Positions 56,533 to 64,000 of a DNA stretch of 64,000 bases are shown one piece after another (the first letter of the stretch is position 1; the number at the start of each line of letters is the position of its first letter). A program made the translations under genes and the position numbers. The DNA comes from Vibrio sp. PID17_43. GTDB taxonomy: Bacteria; Pseudomonadota; Gammaproteobacteria; Enterobacterales; Vibrionaceae. Location of the stretch: contig NZ_LIXM01000019.1 in NCBI RefSeq assembly GCF_002608565.1, positions 1 to 64,000 of the forward strand. The letters run 5' to 3'. The notes beneath the pieces are model-generated. The model saw only the letters and a program-made list of their open reading frames with translations, ran no database searches and was not told where the DNA came from.

Positions 56533-58077
56533 TTAACTGACCTGTGAAAGGCGAATGACCCGCTGTTGCAACTTCTTCTGGAGGTATTGTGCCAACGCTT
56601 TTTTTTCATCTTTATTCAGGTAAAGGCCGAGTTTGGTACGGCGCCACAGGATGTCTTCTTCAGTGATTGCCATTTCTACGCCAATTAAATAGTCGATTTC
56701 TCGTTGGTATACGCCACCAGCCTGAGTGGAGAAAACACGGCCAAGTTCAGCTTCATTAGAAGTGCCTTCCAATAAATCCCAAGTATGCGTACCAAATTGG
56801 GTGACATATCGCAGGAGCAGCTCGATAGGAAGCCACGCGTGTTTAGCATGAATGTCTTGGGCTAATTGTTCACGACTGCCGTTGAAGTCACCACCTGGAA
56901 GCGCTTGGTTTGCTGTCGAGCCTTCGCCCATCTGTGGCAGAAACGGTGCGAGCTTTTTCATGGCAGCCTCGCCCAGTTTACGGTAAGTGGTCAGTTTGCC
57001 ACCGAATACCGATAACAGTGGAGCATGGTTAGGTTTTGCATCAAGTTCTAAGGTGTAATCACGAGTGATTGCTTGGGGCGAGTCTGATTCATCATCACAG
57101 AGAGGGCGCACACCGCTGTATGTCCATACGATGTCTTCACGGTTGAGTTGGTGGACAAAGTGTTGGTTGACGATGTCGATGAGGTAGTCGATTTCATCAT
57201 TAGAGATTGAGACGTCACGCGGTTCACCTGTGTATTCAACATCGGTGGTACCAATGATCGAGAACTTATCGAGATAAGGGATCATAAATACGATGCGATA
57301 GTCTTGGTTTTGCAGAATGTAGGCATGTGGTTCATCGTGAATCCGAGGAACCACAATGTGTGACCCTTTGATCAAACGGATGTTACGAGGAGAGGTTTGA
57401 GCTAACCCTTCATCAAAAAACTGTTTCACCCATGGTCCAGCTGCATTGACTAGCGCTTTCGATTTGCGCTCGAAGCGTTGTCCTGTGATGATATCATGAA
57501 TCGTGACATGCCAAAGATCCCCTTTTCGGTGTGCTTTTTCCACTCGGCAGTAGTTACGCACCTCTGCATTGTTCTGTTTGGCTGCTAGCACATTGACAAG
57601 CACTAAACGGGCATCATCGACCCAGCAATCTGAGTATTCAAACCCTGTTCTTATTTCGGGTTTTAGTAAACCTGATTTAGCCAAATTAATGGTCTTGCAG
57701 CCAGGCAATGTGGTACGTTTTCCTAAGTGGTCGTAAAGAAATAAGCCACAGCGGATCATCCAAGCCGGACGTAAGAAGGGCCGATGAGGTAAACGGAATC
57801 GCATTGGTAGTGTAAGGTGTGGGGCTTTATGTAAGATCACTTCACGCTCAGCAAGCGCTTCCGATACCAAGCGAAATTCGTAGTGTTCAAGGTAACGTAA
57901 TCCGCCGTGAATGAGTTTAGAGCTGGCAGAAGAGGTGGCAGAGGCAAAGTCGTTGGCCTCATACAAACCGACGCTTAAACCGCGCCCTGCCGCGTCAGAA
58001 GCAATCCCTGCACCGTTGATGCCCCCTCCAACTACAATGAGGTCAAACACACTGTCTTTAGAATGTAATGCCATCAT
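56533..58077 (-). CDS. glpD: Aerobic glycerol-3-phosphate dehydrogenase
   Basis: GlpD oxidises glycerol 3-phosphate to dihydroxyacetone phosphate at the inner face of the cytoplasmic membrane and passes electrons to ubiquinone through FAD. The 514-aa product has the FAD motif VVGGGINGAGIASDAAGRG (15-33), SSKLIHGGLRYLEHYEF and TTDVEYTGEP. Two ATGs occur together at 58077 and 58074. It lies 141 nt downstream of glpK on the same strand, so they probably form one operon. Confidence 0.96.
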   Translation of the reverse strand: MMALHSKDSVFDLIVVGGGINGAGIASDAAGRGLSVGLYEANDFASATSSASSKLIHGGLRYLEHYEFRLVSEALAEREVILHKAPHLTLPMRFRLPHRPFLRPAWMIRCGLFLYDHLGKRTTLPGCKTINLAKSGLLKPEIRTGFEYSDCWVDDARLVLVNVLAAKQNNAEVRNYCRVEKAHRKGDLWHVTIHDIITGQRFERKSKALVNAAGPWVKQFFDEGLAQTSPRNIRLIKGSHIVVPRIHDEPHAYILQNQDYRIVFMIPYLDKFSIIGTTDVEYTGEPRDVSISNDEIDYLIDIVNQHFVHQLNREDIVWTYSGVRPLCDDESDSPQAITRDYTLELDAKPNHAPLLSVFGGKLTTYRKLGEAAMKKLAPFLPQMGEGSTANQALPGGDFNGSREQLAQDIHAKHAWLPIELLLRYVTQFGTHTWDLLEGTSNEAELGRVFSTQAGGVYQREIDYLIGVEMAITEEDILWRRTKLGLYLNKDEKKALAQYLQKKLQQRVIRLSQVS

Positions 58078-58218
58078 ATGCCGCTACCTTTCCGTGGTTT
58101 ATTGTGCTTAACCTTATCAAGCTTATACTAACTTTAAATGATAGGTGGTCACGAAATCGACGGATTTTTAAGACCACGGCCTTGTTACGGGAGAAGTGGT
58201 CTTTGCTATTTATGCTTT

Positions 58219-59739
58219 TTATAAGTCTTCGTCGTCGTGCATTTCTGCCCACACTTGAACGCATTTCACCGCACGTTTCCAACCTTTGTAGCGACGCTGA
58301 CGTTTTGCATCGTCCTGATTCGGCTCAAATTGACGATCGAGTTCCGCTTTGTTTTTGACTTCGTCAATGCTTCCCCAATAACCAACAGCGAGGCCGGCAA
58401 GATAAGCCGCGCCTAGTGCGGTAACTTCCGTGACTTTTGGACGCAGTACATCAGTGTCCAATACATCTGCCTGAAATTGCATCAAGAAGTTGTTTGCCAC
58501 CGCGCCACCATCGACTCGTAAGCTCGCTAGCTTAATACCGGAGTCGGCTTGCATGGCATCCAGTACATCGCGAGTTTGGTAGGCGATGCTTTCTAAGGTG
58601 GCACGCACAATATGATTTGAGTTAACGCCACGAGTCAGGCCCACAATGGTGCCACGTGCATACGCATCCCAATAGGGAGCCCCAAGACCGGTAAATGCAG
58701 GCACGACGTACACACCGTGTGACGATTCAACCTGTGTCGCGACGTGCTCAGACTCTTTTGCGCTGTGGATCAGTTTTAATTCATCGCGTAGCCATTGTAT
58801 CGAGGCCCCGCCCATAAACACTGCACCCTCAAGTGCGTATGTCGGTTCTCCTTGAGGGCCACAAGCAAGTGTGGTTAACAACCCATTATGAGAGGTAACT
58901 TTCTCCTGCCCGGTGTTCATGAGTAAGAAACAACCTGTACCGTATGTGTTTTTTGCTTGGCCTGCTTCGACACACATTTGACCAAATAGAGCCGCTTGTT
59001 GATCACCCGCAATGCCCGCTATTGGTATGTGAATGCCGTTTTGGCCGCCAATTTTCGTGTCGGCGTAAATTTCAGAGGAGCGTTTCACCTCTGGCATCAT
59101 TGAGCGAGGAATGTCGAGTTCATGCAGTAGCTTTTCGTCCCAATCAAGCGTATTGATATTGAACAGCATCGTGCGAGACGCATTAGTGTAATCCGTGACG
59201 TGGGCCTGGCCTTGGGTCATTTTCCATACCAACCAAGTATCTACAGTGCCGAACAAGAGGTTACCTGCTTCTGCTTCTTCTTTGGCTCCTGGTACATTGT
59301 CTAGAATCCATTTTACTTTGGTTCCTGAGAAGTAAGGGTCAAGCACTAAACCCGTATTGTCTTGGATATAGCCCTCTAAACCTTTTGCTTTGAGCTCTTC
59401 ACAGATAGATGCGGTTCGACGGCATTGCCATACAATGGCGTTGTAAACAGGTATGCCGGTTTCTTTGTTCCAGACAATAGTGGTTTCACGTTGGTTCGTG
59501 ATGCCGATTGCGGCGACTTGATCACTACGGATACCCGTTTTCCCTAACGCCTCAATCAACGTGGCGCTTTGAGTCGCAAATATCTCCATTGGGTCATGCT
59601 CTACCCAACCAGCTTGCGGATAAATTTGTGCGAACTCGCGTTGGGAGATATTCACGATGTTTGCATCATGATCAAGAATGACAGCGCGAGAACTGGTGGT
59701 GCCTTGATCGAGAGCAATGATGTATTTTTGCTCAGTCAT
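58219..59739 (-). CDS. glpK: Glycerol kinase
   Basis: GlpK phosphorylates glycerol to glycerol 3-phosphate. The 506-aa FGGY kinase shows [17 protein letters not shown] near the start, [21 protein letters not shown] and [20 protein letters not shown]. The usual glpF facilitator is not beside it in this window. A possible GlpR operator lies 60-80 nt upstream of the start. The gene is divergent from the glycerate kinase gene. Confidence 0.97.
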   Translation of the reverse strand: MTEQKYIIALDQGTTSSRAVILDHDANIVNISQREFAQIYPQAGWVEHDPMEIFATQSATLIEALGKTGIRSDQVAAIGITNQRETTIVWNKETGIPVYNAIVWQCRRTASICEELKAKGLEGYIQDNTGLVLDPYFSGTKVKWILDNVPGAKEEAEAGNLLFGTVDTWLVWKMTQGQAHVTDYTNASRTMLFNINTLDWDEKLLHELDIPRSMMPEVKRSSEIYADTKIGGQNGIHIPIAGIAGDQQAALFGQMCVEAGQAKNTYGTGCFLLMNTGQEKVTSHNGLLTTLACGPQGEPTYALEGAVFMGGASIQWLRDELKLIHSAKESEHVATQVESSHGVYVVPAFTGLGAPYWDAYARGTIVGLTRGVNSNHIVRATLESIAYQTRDVLDAMQADSGIKLASLRVDGGAVANNFLMQFQADVLDTDVLRPKVTEVTALGAAYLAGLAVGYWGSIDEVKNKAELDRQFEPNQDDAKRQRRYKGWKRAVKCVQVWAEMHDDEDL

Positions 59740-59799
59740 AGTTGTACCTAGTTGTTTTTGTTGTTTCTCCTTAGTTTATATCGCGAACTCTTTCACTGC

Positions 59800-59818
59800 A
59801 TGTTTCATATTGAATCAT
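59800..59818. promoter_or_regulatory. GlpR-like operator upstream of glpK
   Basis: ATGTTTCATATTGAATCAT is an inverted repeat with one mismatched arm pair (ATGTTTCA with TGAATCAT) and loosely resembles the GlpR consensus ATGTTCGATAACGAACAT. Its place 61-79 nt before the glpK start supports a repressor site, but the match is partial. Confidence 0.4.
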
Positions 59819-60052
59819 GGGATAAAAATGAAAATTTCTTCACAAACAAGAGCTGGAGGGGCGCAGTCAGTCGCTTGGAAACAGAAGAAATACAGGACTA
59901 TAGATCGTTTACTCCCAGAAGTGATGCTCGATGAATGGTTTCATGTTGTTCCAAAATGAAAAACAATAATGCATGCTGTGGGAGCGTATGGCGAATCACT
60001 CGATCCGTGGTTAGTGGCGGTACCGTCAGCTTTGTTGATATTGGATGATAAT

Positions 60053-60076
60053 GGGTCAGAGGTGTCTGACCCTTTT
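60053..60076 (+). other. Terminator-like hairpin just before the glycerate kinase start
   Basis: GGGTCAGA (60053-60060) pairs perfectly with TCTGACCC (60065-60072) around GGTG, followed by TTTT and then directly by the ribosome binding site GAAGG. It could be a leader attenuator, or a terminator left from an upstream unit. Confidence 0.5.
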
Positions 60077-60088
60077 GAAGGTGAAACT

Positions 60089-61222
60089 ATGAAAGTGATA
60101 ATCGCCCCAGACTCTTTTAAAGAGTGTTTGTCTGCGAAAGAAGTCGCCAACGTGATTGCTGAAGGGATCATGGCCGAAATACCAGATGCGGAGTGCGTTT
60201 GTGTGCCGGTAGCCGATGGCGGTGAGGGGACGATGGAGGCATTGGTTGATGCAACCCATGGTCGAGTGATCCCCGTTACGGTGACAGGTCCGCTTGGTGA
60301 GCAAGTTAATGCGCAGTTTGGTCTCTTGGGCGATCAGCAAACCGCAGTGGTAGAAATGGCGTCAGCGTCAGGGATCGAGCTTGTTTCTCCTCAAGAGCGA
60401 GACCCATTGAAAGCAACAAGCTATGGAACGGGTGAGCTGATCAAGCGCGCGCTCGAAGAAAACATCAGCAAAATCATCGTTGCCATCGGTGGAAGTGCGA
60501 CAAACGATGGTGGTGCCGGCATGCTTCAGGCGCTTGGTGTAAGGTTTACCCGAGAGGATGGTAGTGAGATTGGTTTCGGTGGCGGGGAACTTGGTGATAT
60601 TGCACGCATCGATATTTCAAATCTCGATCCTCGATTGCAACACGTTGAAGTATTAACCGCTTGTGATGTTGATAATCCCTTGACTGGGGAGCGTGGCGCC
60701 TCGGTCGTATTTGGTCCGCAAAAAGGGGCGACGCCAGAAATGGTCAAGAGGCTAGATGCAAACCTGCACCACTATGCGAATTGTGTCAAAGCCGCGACGG
60801 ATTGCGATATTGAGTTTGAAAAAGGCGCAGGTGCGGCAGGGGGAATGGGGGCGGCTTTGCTGGCGTTTCTTGATGCGACGCTGATGCCTGGGATTGATAT
60901 TGTCTTGAATACCGTGGAGTTTGAGAAAACGCTAGTGGGTGCCGATCTTGTTATTACAGGGGAGGGGCGTATTGATAGTCAAACCATTCATGGTAAAACC
61001 CCAGTTGGCGTTTCTCGAGTAGCGCAAAAGTACGATATCAAAACGATTGCATTGGCAGGCAGCGTTGGCGATGGCGTTGAAGTTCTAAAGAGTGCCGGTA
61101 TTATCGCTTGTTTTTCGGTGGTGTCTTCACCGTGTGAGTTGAAAGATGCGATCGCACAGGGACGAGAGAATCTATTGAAAACAGCCAAACAACTTGCGAG
61201 TGTGATTGCTCACTTTAACTGA
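60089..61222 (+). CDS. Glycerate kinase (GarK/GlxK family)
   Basis: Phosphorylates glycerate, most likely to 2-phosphoglycerate, feeding glyoxylate or sugar-acid products into glycolysis. The 377-aa product has the class I family motifs APDSFKECLSA (residues 6-16), VADGGEGTMEA, AIGGSATNDGGAGMLQALG and GEGRIDSQT. I start at the ATG at 60089, preceded by GAAGG; the frame continues upstream for 120 nt without similarity. garK and glxK cannot be told apart from sequence alone, so no symbol is given. It is divergent from glpK and ends at a bidirectional terminator. Confidence 0.9.
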   Translation: MKVIIAPDSFKECLSAKEVANVIAEGIMAEIPDAECVCVPVADGGEGTMEALVDATHGRVIPVTVTGPLGEQVNAQFGLLGDQQTAVVEMASASGIELVSPQERDPLKATSYGTGELIKRALEENISKIIVAIGGSATNDGGAGMLQALGVRFTREDGSEIGFGGGELGDIARIDISNLDPRLQHVEVLTACDVDNPLTGERGASVVFGPQKGATPEMVKRLDANLHHYANCVKAATDCDIEFEKGAGAAGGMGAALLAFLDATLMPGIDIVLNTVEFEKTLVGADLVITGEGRIDSQTIHGKTPVGVSRVAQKYDIKTIALAGSVGDGVEVLKSAGIIACFSVVSSPCELKDAIAQGRENLLKTAKQLASVIAHFN

Positions 61223-61291
61223 TCCCAGCGATAGTCGTGCGTACTTGTCGACTTTCTGGCTCATTGCGTGGTTGAGTGATATTGGAAAAAC

Positions 61292-61328
61292 AAAAATCCC
61301 CTCGACTCATTGAGCCGAGGCGATTTTT
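61292..61328. terminator. Bidirectional terminator between glycerate kinase and dapD
   Basis: AAAAATC...CCTCG pairs with CGAGG...GATTTTT, with an inner CTC/GAG and a short mismatch. A and T tails on the two sides fit the convergent genes. Confidence 0.88.
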
Positions 61329-61348
61329 AAAGAGAGATTAATTAGCGC

Positions 61349-62380
61349 TTAGTTGTTTTTGTGTAGCTCTGCATTCAGTTCAACCGCGCTCTTGTTTGCA
61401 AGACACTCGATTTGGCCAGTCACAGAGTTACGACGGAACAGTAGGTCAGAAACACCAGCAAGATCACGCGCCTTCGCGATTTCGACTTCTTTACCTTCAG
61501 AGTCTAGCATGCGTACTTTAGAGCCAGCGGTTACGTACAGTCCTGATTCGATGGTACAACGATCGCCCATTGGGAAGCCTAGACCTGCGTTTGCGCCTAG
61601 TAGTGAGTTTTCACCGATAGAAACCACCACTTTACCGCCGCCAGATAGCGTACCCATGATAGATGCGCCGCCACCGATGTCAGAACCGTTACCAACCACT
61701 ACACCAGCAGAGATACGGCCTTCAACCATGCTCACGCCAGTGGTACCTGCGTTGAAGTTGATGAAACCTTCGTGCATTACCGTTGTGCCTTCGCCAACGT
61801 GTGCGCCAAGACGTACGCGAGAAGTGTCAGCGATACGAACGCCCGTTGGTACCACGTAGTCGACCATTTTAGGGAACTTGTCGACACAATCGACGCTTAG
61901 TGCACGACCCGCTAAGCGAGCTTCAATTTGACGCTCTGCCAGTTCAGGTAGGTCGATTGGGCCTTCGTTTGTCCATGCGATGTTGTGCAGTAGACCGAAG
62001 ATGCCGTCTAGTACCGTGCCGTGTGGTTTAACGAGACGGTTAGAGATAAGTTGCAGTTTTAGGAAGCCTTCAGCAACGCTTTGTGGCTGCTCGTCAGTTG
62101 CAAGGATAACCAGTACAAGTGGTTGTGCTGATTCTGCTGCTTTTGCTGCGAAAGATGCGTTTGCAGTATCGCCGTTTGCTTCAAATGCTACTGCCAGTTC
62201 TGCGCTTTGTGCTGCAGAGATCTCGATAGCTTGGTTGCCTTGCTCGTAACCTGCAACTGTCGCTAGTGCGTTCACTAGCTCTTCGCTTGGGTTAAGAACT
62301 GGGTTTGGGAAAAACGCTTCGATAATTTTGCCGTCGCGGTTTTTAGTTGCCGTACCAAAGGCTAAAGAAAAGAAAGCCAT
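61349..62380 (-). CDS. dapD: 2,3,4,5-tetrahydropyridine-2,6-dicarboxylate N-succinyltransferase (long form)
   Basis: DapD adds a succinyl group from succinyl-CoA in the lysine/diaminopimelate pathway. The 343-aa product is the long type known from Pseudomonas rather than the 274-aa E. coli type. Left-handed beta-helix hexapeptide repeats are visible around VRLGAHVGEGTTVMHEGFIN and VVGNGSDIGGGASIMGTLSG. The ATG at 62380 has GGAG 7 nt upstream and gives the normal start MAFFSLAFGTATKN; an upstream in-frame ATG at 62428 is not supported. Confidence 0.94.
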   Translation of the reverse strand: MAFFSLAFGTATKNRDGKIIEAFFPNPVLNPSEELVNALATVAGYEQGNQAIEISAAQSAELAVAFEANGDTANASFAAKAAESAQPLVLVILATDEQPQSVAEGFLKLQLISNRLVKPHGTVLDGIFGLLHNIAWTNEGPIDLPELAERQIEARLAGRALSVDCVDKFPKMVDYVVPTGVRIADTSRVRLGAHVGEGTTVMHEGFINFNAGTTGVSMVEGRISAGVVVGNGSDIGGGASIMGTLSGGGKVVVSIGENSLLGANAGLGFPMGDRCTIESGLYVTAGSKVRMLDSEGKEVEIAKARDLAGVSDLLFRRNSVTGQIECLANKSAVELNAELHKNN

Positions 62381-62586
62381 AGTTGATCTCCATGTGTTGA
62401 GTCTTGTATCTCGTCTGTTCACTGACAAGAAATAATTAAGTTGTCACTCATCATAAAGAGAGTCCTGGAGAGTTTAAAGAGGGGAAATGGAGAAAGTCTG
62501 TAGATGAATACGTTTTGTCTTTTTGAAGATATATTTGTCTGATGAGAAATGTGTCGCAAAAGCCTATCGACTCAGCTTGTCCATAC

Positions 62587-62616
62587 AAAAAACGCCACAT
62601 TATGCGGCGTTTTTTT
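62587..62616. terminator. Terminator after yebG
   Basis: ACGCCACAT pairs with ATGCGGCGT with one mismatch, with AAAAAA on the left and TTTTTTT on the right. It lies just beyond the stop codon of the minus-strand yebG. Confidence 0.9.
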
Positions 62617-62633
62617 AAACAAGAGGAAAGTAT

Positions 62634-62930
62634 TTATGCTGCGTCTTCTTGCTTCTCTTCTTCAACAGCAGCAAGCTTCTTCGCTTTTTTAGGGGCAGGT
62701 CTACGTTTTGCCCCTAGTGCATAAAGCACTTCTTCTTTGTTTTGCGCAAGGAACATCGCAAGATCTTCTTGCTTACCTTCGTCTTCTAGAAGGTCACTTT
62801 TACCGAGCAGTCCGAACAGTTCGTCTGCCATATCCAGCATTTTGTCATATGCATCAGCGTCCGCTTTAGAGGTAAAAGTCATTTTCTCTTCTCCATTGCG
62901 TTCTACCACGTACTTGACGATTACAGCCAT
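62634..62930 (-). CDS. yebG: YebG-like DNA-damage-inducible protein
   Basis: A 98-aa protein similar to E. coli YebG, an SOS-induced protein of unknown mechanism. The first half is nearly the same: MAVIVKYVVERNGEEKMTF followed by TSKADADAYDKMLDMAD. The C-terminal third is a charged Lys/Glu-rich tail, as in E. coli. Upstream is a LexA-like box at 62960-62975, which supports SOS control. GAGG lies about 7 nt before the ATG. Confidence 0.92.
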   Translation of the reverse strand: MAVIVKYVVERNGEEKMTFTSKADADAYDKMLDMADELFGLLGKSDLLEDEGKQEDLAMFLAQNKEEVLYALGAKRRPAPKKAKKLAAVEEEKQEDAA

Positions 62931-62959
62931 GGTTGGTCCTCTAATTTAATGAGTTTATA

Positions 62960-62975
62960 CTGGCTTTTTATACAG
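62960..62975. promoter_or_regulatory. LexA (SOS) box upstream of yebG
   Basis: Read on the minus strand, CTGTATAAAAAGCCAG has the CTGT-N8-(A)CAG spacing of gammaproteobacterial LexA boxes with a single change (CCAG for ACAG) and an AT-rich centre. It lies 30-45 nt before the yebG start. Confidence 0.7.
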
Positions 62976-63047
62976 TTTTTAACCAATTAAGTCTAGCGGC
63001 AGGCCTAAGAATGAGAGCCGTGTACAACTAAGTGACCAGCATTTGAA

Positions 63048-63965
63048 CTATTCACCTTTAAGGTGCGGATTCTCTCGGCGCTCCCAATCTTGGCAAAACT
63101 CAATAAACGAGCGTAGAAGTGGGTTTTGATACTTCTCTTTGTGGATCAAAAGCCAGAAACGGCGCTGCATATCCAATGGGATTTCCACCTGTTTCACTCG
63201 ACCGTCTCGAATAGCTGGCTCAGCCGATAAGCGTGATAAACAGCCTAACCCTAGCCCTGCAGAAACTGAGTTGATCAGCGCTTCGGTTGTATTAAGCTGG
63301 AAAGCCTCATGCCAGTGCTCTATGCGTGGTGCAATCACGCGTGTGAAAAATTCACGAGAACCAGACCCCTCTTCACGCAAAATCCACTCGCTATTTTCTA
63401 GCTCACTCAGACGTGTTAATCCTTCGTGACCAAAAGAAGAATCGGGTGCACATATCACGCACATTTCATCTTGGCTGAATGACGTTGATTGGAGATCTGG
63501 ATGCCGTGTTTTACCTTCAATTAGCGCGATGTCGAGTTCGTAGTCAATTAACATGTCACAGATTTGCGCAGAATTTGAAATGAATAGACTTTGTGATACA
63601 TGCCCTGTGTGGCGACGGAAATCACTCAGCAGATAAGGGGCGACTTGATTGCCGAGGGTGTCACTGGCCCCGATGCGTAGTTGTCCAGATAACGTTGGGT
63701 CACCGTCAAAGATACTTTCGATATCATTGGCGCGGTTGAGCAACTCATCCGCCAGTGGTAGAAGCTTGAGCCCTTCTTGGTTGAGAATTAAGCGGTTGTT
63801 TACGCGATCAAAGAGATGATGACCAATCTGTTTTTCTAGTTCAGATAACGCCATACTTACTGCTGCTTTCGAAAGAAATAAGCTTTCGGACGCGGCGGTT
63901 AACGTTTTGTGTTGCGTGATGCTGGTGAAAACTTTTAACTGTTTAAGAGAAATATGATTAGCCAT
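63048..63965 (-). CDS. LysR-family regulator (YeiE-like)
   Basis: A 305-aa LysR-type regulator. The N-terminal winged helix-turn-helix reads KTLTAASESLFLSKAAVSMAL (about 20-40), followed by LFDRVNNRLILNQEG. The ligand domain contains SEWILREEGSGSREFF and GLGLGCLSR, which are strongly like YeiE and related CysB/CbbR-type regulators. The start at 63965 (MANHISLKQLK) fits the family; an in-frame ATG at 63992 is also close to the window edge. Its target is unknown and may lie outside the window. Confidence 0.88.
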   Translation of the reverse strand: MANHISLKQLKVFTSITQHKTLTAASESLFLSKAAVSMALSELEKQIGHHLFDRVNNRLILNQEGLKLLPLADELLNRANDIESIFDGDPTLSGQLRIGASDTLGNQVAPYLLSDFRRHTGHVSQSLFISNSAQICDMLIDYELDIALIEGKTRHPDLQSTSFSQDEMCVICAPDSSFGHEGLTRLSELENSEWILREEGSGSREFFTRVIAPRIEHWHEAFQLNTTEALINSVSAGLGLGCLSRLSAEPAIRDGRVKQVEIPLDMQRRFWLLIHKEKYQNPLLRSFIEFCQDWERRENPHLKGE

Positions 63966-64000
63966 ATTCGCGCGTTTAGTAAAATTGAACATCTGTTCTA

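Noticed and set aside
59969..60088. Longer N terminus for glycerate kinase
   Set aside because: Family similarity starts at MKVIIAPDSF (60089), which has its own ribosome binding site; a hairpin lies in the extra stretch.

Overview
The window is a piece of a gammaproteobacterial chromosome, almost certainly a Vibrio (probably the larger chromosome of a Harveyi-clade-like species). The nupC-deoCABD-smp/serB-PilZ-radA-fusA2-acyl-CoA synthetase block matches the order I remember from Vibrio cholerae chromosome 1. NupC closely resembles the crystallised V. cholerae transporter, and the genome has Vibrio-type small proteins (DUF5363) and a Vibrio-type intergenic inverted repeat. Species identity is inference.

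Layout. 1-5.8 kb: O2-independent ubiquinone genes ubiV/ubiU (minus) and ubiT-yhbS (plus), split by a PAS-PAS-GGDEF-EAL protein. 5.8-10 kb: a decayed DUF2541-like pseudogene, then holD-rimI, prfC, a DUF5363 mini-gene and the TatD-family yjjV. 10-16.5 kb: nucleoside uptake and catabolism, nupC then deoC-deoA-deoB-deoD, with a CRP box, LacI-type palindrome and an unexplained structured leader before deoC. 16.5-26.4 kb: smp/serB, a double-PilZ c-di-GMP receptor (PlzC type), radA, a second EF-G and a FadD-like ligase. 26.5-40.2 kb: a complete Flp/Tad pilus operon (flp to tadD), headed by a divergent AraC-type regulator and a 21-bp-spaced direct repeat, and containing a winged-helix AAA+ ATPase that is not a classical Tad component. 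40.5-44.2 kb: an AT-rich O-antigen ligase/Wzy-like gene, chrA and a divergent LysR gene. 44.3-51.6 kb: the Leloir operon galETKM between two different LacI-family regulators with several operator-like palindromes. 51.7-64 kb: ygjH, a gamma-glutamylcyclotransferase-like gene, nnrS with an NsrR-like operator, a ZntB/CorA channel, mltC, glpK-glpD, a glycerate kinase, dapD, yebG with a LexA-like box, and a YeiE-like LysR gene.

How it works together. Two catabolic blocks (nucleosides, galactose) and glycerol/glycerate genes have recognisable local operators. Two c-di-GMP proteins (one that may make or break the messenger, one that binds it) lie within 20 kb of the Tad adhesion pilus. Respiration and nitrosative-stress functions appear as ubiTUV and nnrS. 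The most interesting places are the Tad locus with its extra ATPase and neighbouring polymerase/ligase gene, and the deoC leader. All positions and motifs were read by eye; family names come from recognised motifs and remembered homologues, not searches.
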